From assembly GCA_947579665.1 (NCBI GenBank), contig OX388347.1:21072562-21136561 (forward strand): a stretch of DNA of 64,000 nt, written 5' to 3'. Under the pieces are notes generated by a model. It saw only the letters and a list, made by a program, of their open reading frames with translations. It was not told the origin of the DNA and made no database searches. A program made the translations under genes and the position numbers. Shown in pieces: positions 55,101 to 61,100 of this stretch. Source of the DNA: Sympetrum striolatum. Its lineage: Eukaryota; Arthropoda; Insecta; Odonata; Libellulidae. Within the stretch, counting starts at the first letter, position 1; each line of letters opens with the position of its first letter.

Positions 55101-58100
55101 TCCAAAATGTTATCATTATATAATTGCATGTATGCATATTCATATTTATTTATACAATAATAAAAAATATTATGTAAAATGGATGCTAAAGGAATGTCTA
55201 AATATTTAAACTGCTTGAATTATAAAACATTTTGATTATTTCATTTATGTAGTAGCATTTTAGTTGATGAAAATTAGTAAGCATTTATGAAATGAACTGC
55301 ATGTTTTATTTGTTTTGCATTGGCTACTACTGTTACCATTATCTTCTCTGACTGAAGAATTTGCATAGTAATTGAAGATTACTTGATTGATTTCTTTGCA
55401 TGTTCTGTCTTGTGTGATGCTTTATTCTTTTGTTCAGCAAAAGAACTTGCCAGAAAAAGAAAAGGAAACAAATATCAACATTCAGTTACTGCTGGAAAAC
55501 TTGGAGTCACAAGGGTTTTTTGACAAGATGAATAACTTGGTTTCAAAGGTATTTATTTTTAGGCCTAGTATGTATGTACCTTTCCTTTGTGGAAATATTA
55601 AGATAGGAGATTACTTAATGAATATTCAGATACTATAACATTGTAATTTACTCATTATATTTATCAGATTCAAAACATATTAGTATCCACTTAATTGTTT
55701 AATGCCTTGAAATTTATTTCTTATCAGTCTTTCCAAATGCAGTTTAAAATATGGATTTGACACATTTTATGTCAATGTCCCATAAAATGAATCTGTACCT
55801 TACTTTTTCCCTTTAAGAAATAAGCAGCTTAAAATTGCCACAGGGTTCCTATGTTTAGAGAACAAGGTAAGGTAGCTGATAGGAAATGATTTGAAAAATT
55901 GTTGGAGAAAGATTGACTAGCTATAATTAAGAGAAATCCCTGCTTCAAAGCTAAAATCATTTTCTAGCAGTATTCACTATTTGAATGGCATTATTTAAAT
56001 TTTAGTTTTGTTTTGAAATGAAAGGAAAGGATTTAATGTAATCCTATTTTTCAAGATACAGTAAATCTTCGTTATAATGAATGATAGTTGCATTATAGCA
56101 AGTGATATATTTGGCCGTTGTCCATCTCACAGCAGAATGTATAGGGAGTTACATCCATTATAACAAGTGAATATTTCTGAAGTATGGGTGTATCGAGTGC
56201 TGCATTTCTACGTTTGTCTTGCAGGAGGCATATCTCGAAATAGTCAATTGACGTGAGAGATGAAGTCCAATTCTCCAAGGTATTTAATCTCTTCAAAGAG
56301 CAGAAAAAAATTAAATGAAAAATTTATCGTCACCTAATTTATGCATTTGCTTACCACAACTCGCTTCACCCTTCCCCGGCAAAATACTTTAGGAAACTTT
56401 GATTAGAGGCTTCTCACGAGTCTCACTCTACTCTTTGTACCTCTTATCCCCTGGTCTCTCATTTCTTTTCGGCAATGACCCTTCTAGTCAGTGTGGGAAT
56501 TTTTCATTGAGTTTCCATCCACCCGTAAGATTTTTTTTCATACAAAACCTGGCACCAAATTGCCTGATGGGTGGAATATAGGATATTAAAGCAGTGCTGA
56601 TTCAGATTCCAAAGGTTACCTCTCTCCCTCCCTCGTGACACAGTCATTACCAATGAAGTGTCTGAATTAAAAATATCTCAAGCAAGCAATTTGATATGAA
56701 TTAGTGGTACCTTTCCCACATAATGGACATTGATCTTTCCTCATCGATCATTAGGTATGAGTCTGAAGAGCACTTTGGTTATGGTTTATGAATCATTAAA
56801 TAATATATTTCTTCTGAACATACATTTTTATGTATTCTGAAGCATTTTTGTAAGAATTAATTATCCTACAGTTCCATTCTGCCACACTCGCTGCCATTGG
56901 ATTCAAGAGGATGAACATTTAGTATTAGAGATAGGCTATTACAAGTATGCTTTATAACAAGTACTTTTCCAATTTTTGTCAGCTCTCATTATAACGGACT
57001 TCTACTGTACTGGATAATATACTGTATTTTTGCTGTATAGTACTATTTTCGCTGAGCAACTATTCTAAGAAGATCTGTCTAGAAATAGGTTTTCCAGGCT
57101 GTTGAGTTAAAACTTGCTTTCGTGATAATTAAAACCTACTCTTATTTAGCTGTAAGAAGTCTCATATTAACCATAGAAGTTTTTGCATGATGCACAATCC
57201 TGTGTTAGTAATCTACCATTTTCGCAGTATTTATCTTCATCATTCTTAGCATTGAAAATTCTTCTTTGTAATCATTAATTGAGCTCTGCCCCCTTAAGGG
57301 ATCATTATATGTATTCCAGCTTTTTTAAACTGCATCCACTTTTTAAGTCATGCATGTTTTATAAATTTATTTTATGCCAATTTTGGCAGTATAATTTAAG
57401 ATGAGTTTTAGCATTTTTGTCACCTATTTAGTGGAAGGGAAAAAATTGCACCCATAAGTTTGGCTTAATGTTTCTTCTGGTTCTGTTTCTGGTTTTAATA
57501 CTTCTTTGAATAAATATTTATCAGGTCCAGAGTCGTATGGCTTCACTAACAACTGTAGTTGGCCAGTTGGAGGAAAAATCTAGACAAAGAGATGGTCTTG
57601 CCAAATGGATAGGGGAACAAAGTGCCTTAGTTGCTGATTGGGCATCTAGAAGATCCAAACTTCGACCAGAGGCTGCCAAAGCTGAGTTGCAACAAATGCA
57701 AGATATCCTTAGTTCCTTACAGGAAAGGAAAGCTCAGCTTGCTGAGCTGTCAGAATCTCCAAATCAACCACAGACTGACTTAGAGAAGAAGCTTAGTCAA
57801 TTGGAGGAAGATGTAAGTCTGATTTTAACCTTGTTGAGCTTAAGAAATATATCCATGTAGATAAAGCTTTTTTGAGTTTAAGATCAATATATTTTTCAAC
57901 CTTTTTGCCTTTTATCCTTTGGGAGCTGTTAAGGATTACTCCTCAAATTCTTATTATAGACTCATTGTATTTCACGCCAGTGTAATAAGTGCCAGTGTAG
58001 TATGAAAGAAAGTTGATGTTTAAGAAAAACAATTGAAATCTACTTACAAAGAAACATTCTCAGCCCTCTTTTTTTAACTTTTGATCTAATTAGGCTCTGA

Positions 58101-61100
58101 TAAATTATTAATTTTTTGGCAAATTTATTGCTTCTTAAAACAATTTAAGCGGCATGAATAATACCTGACAGTCATTTCAAAATCATTAAGGAATTATTAT
58201 CGAAATAATAGTCTACCATCTTCTTTATCAAACTCTGTATAATCTTTCATATTACCTGTTAACTTCCATTTTTAGTTGTATTATTTTTATTTGTAATTTA
58301 TCATATCATGTTACAGCTCAAAAATCTGATAGCCAAAAAACAAGCTGCTCAAGGTCTAATTGAAGATTATCGAAATACTGCTCATGACCTATCCTCTTGG
58401 TTTGACCAGCTTTTAAAAGAAATGGAGCCTTTAGAAAAAGGGAGTGGTTTAGATTGCTCCCAGAAGTTAATTGCCATCAGTGACATCGCCAATAAATTTG
58501 ATTCTGGTGACAACAAGATGTCAGACTTGAAAGATAAAGCTAATGTCGTTATCAATGAAGTGAACAATTTAGATTCACAACAAGTTGAGGAACAGGTGAA
58601 GTCTCTTGAAAGGAGGCATAATGATATTCAGAAAAGAATACACAGGAAACTACAGATGTTGGATAAGACAAAGAGGGGATTTGACAATGCTGAACAAGAA
58701 ATTGGACAACTCGATAATTGGGTAAAGGACACTATGACCCAAGTGAAAACACTCCCACTCTTGGGTTATGAAAGAAAGCCAGCTGAAGACAGACAGCAGT
58801 TCATCAAGGTAATAAATTTAGTGATTAGAAGAAGTTGTAATGATCTAAATCTAAACTTTTATATATGGGTTTTAAATCAAAATGTGAATTATCCAAAAGT
58901 AAATTTTAAGTCACCTGAGTTAATTCTAATTACCTGTTCTTTATTTAGGGTCTCATGAAAGAGGCTGATGGAAAGCAGGTAGTTCTTCAGTCTTTAGGGA
59001 AACGTATTAACAACATGCAAACAGAACTGGAAACCCCAGAAATTCAGTCTCTGGAGAATTCCCTGAAATCTCTTAGCAGTTCACACAGTGAGCTTCAGTC
59101 TGTGCTAAATGCAGAGTTAGGAAAAATGACTGGGGCTGTAGAGGCCAGAAAGAGACACGAAAAGTGCTTAGAAGATGTGAAAAAGTGGTTGAAAATTAAA
59201 GTGGGAGAGTTGAAGAAGCTTGGAGCAAAGATGCCCTTATTCTCATCAGTGGTAGAACAAGACATCTCTCATTGCAAGGTACAGTAAATAAGATCACTTC
59301 ACTCGGAAGTAGTTCATACATATTTTTGCTTGTCTTACCTTTAATAGATATCTTGTCAGTCTAAAGATTAATTGCTATTTTATTTATTTCTTATCTTCAG
59401 GAATTTAAGAATGAAGTCAAAGAATATGGTGAAAATGTAATTGGTGATTTGCAAAAGCAAGCCAATGCTCTACTTAAAGAATGTGATGAACCCACAAAGA
59501 AACAGCTACAAGAAGTAATTGGAGGTAATATATGTTCAAATTCATTGGACAATAAATAAAGTCATGTGTTATCTACTATTTGATTAACTTGATGTATTAT
59601 TTTTGTAACTTAGTCTACAACTTTTATTATTTTTACCAAAAAAATCATGTTTATTTGTGTGATTAAGTCATTTCATTTTATAATAATTGGTATTGAAATT
59701 CACTACTTCTACAAAGTAAAATATTAGGCAATATATTAGCATGAACATGGTGTATGAGAATTCTTCAATCAAAGGATTTGTTAAAAAAATATTCTTTCAA
59801 GTATAGAAAATAAAATTTTAGCCTTAAAATAAATGTAATCAAACACTTCATACGCTCTTCTTAAAAGTGGTCAGATAAACCATACCATTGTAAATAGTGC
59901 TGTCATTTAAAAATTTATTTTCATGCTATTGTGAATTCCACAGTTTTCCTCCTGAATGTGCAATTTACATAAAAATGTATTCAATGATAAATATGAAAAT
60001 TATCTTATAATTAATTAAAGATTACTTCCTCAATGCAGTAGAAAAGCAAATTATCATTTAAATGATGAGGGTAGAATTTATATTATTCTCTTATATAATT
60101 CAGTTCTAAATTATGAAGATGGTACCTGTGACTTGCTATCAGATACTTCACAGATATTTCACTTAAATGAATATTTTTATTCCAAAATGTTTTAGATGTA
60201 AACAAGAAGTATGACAACCTGAAGGAAAGTGTTGCTAACAAGTTATCTTCACTGGAAGAACTGTTGAAAAACCGAAAAGATTTTGAAAGTCAAGTAGACC
60301 ATTGTAAACACTGGTTAAACGAGGCTGACATTGCTACCTCTGCAGAAATCAGAGATTCTTCTTCAGAGCTTTTAGAAGAACAACTAGCAAAGGTAAATGT
60401 TTTAATCTACACAATCTGGTTATAGTAAATTGTTTAATATAAATAATTTGAGTGACTGTCCTAAATTAAACTCCTTTCAAATTAACAATAATTTCTATGT
60501 TTACAGTATGATAAATTGTCCCGTGAATCTGCTGAAGTGAAAGCATCCATTGATGAAATATTTGACAAAGCTAAGTCCTTTGAACCCACTCTGAGTGAGG
60601 CTGATAAGTTCACTCTAATGGAAGAACTGAACAGTTTAAAGGATAAATACTCAAGAATATCTAGTAGAATCAATGACAAAGTGAAGGGCCTGAAGGATAC
60701 TATTGGAAAATGTAAGGAGGTTGCAGCCAAAATAGCTGAAAGTGCAAGTTTTATGGAAGCTTTGCAGAAGGAAATCAAAGAATTGAATCGTCCTGTTGGC
60801 AGCAAAGTGGAGGATGTTGAAAGCTTGCTCTCTGCCTATGAGGTAAATTACATTCTTTATTATTCCATCTCAGGTGTGAATATACAGAAATCAGGCAGAG
60901 GTCATGCAATGCAAGGAATTTAAATTGGTGACATTCTGTTAAAATTATTGATGTAAAGTCCCTTCTTGAAAGAATTTAAATTCAATTTTTTCTATTTCTA
61001 CATTTATTGACTTGCTTTTAGCTAGCCTGAAAATTTTGTCTATGAGCAAACTATCCATAACAATTAGCATCACCTAACAATTAGCGTAACCTAGGTATTG

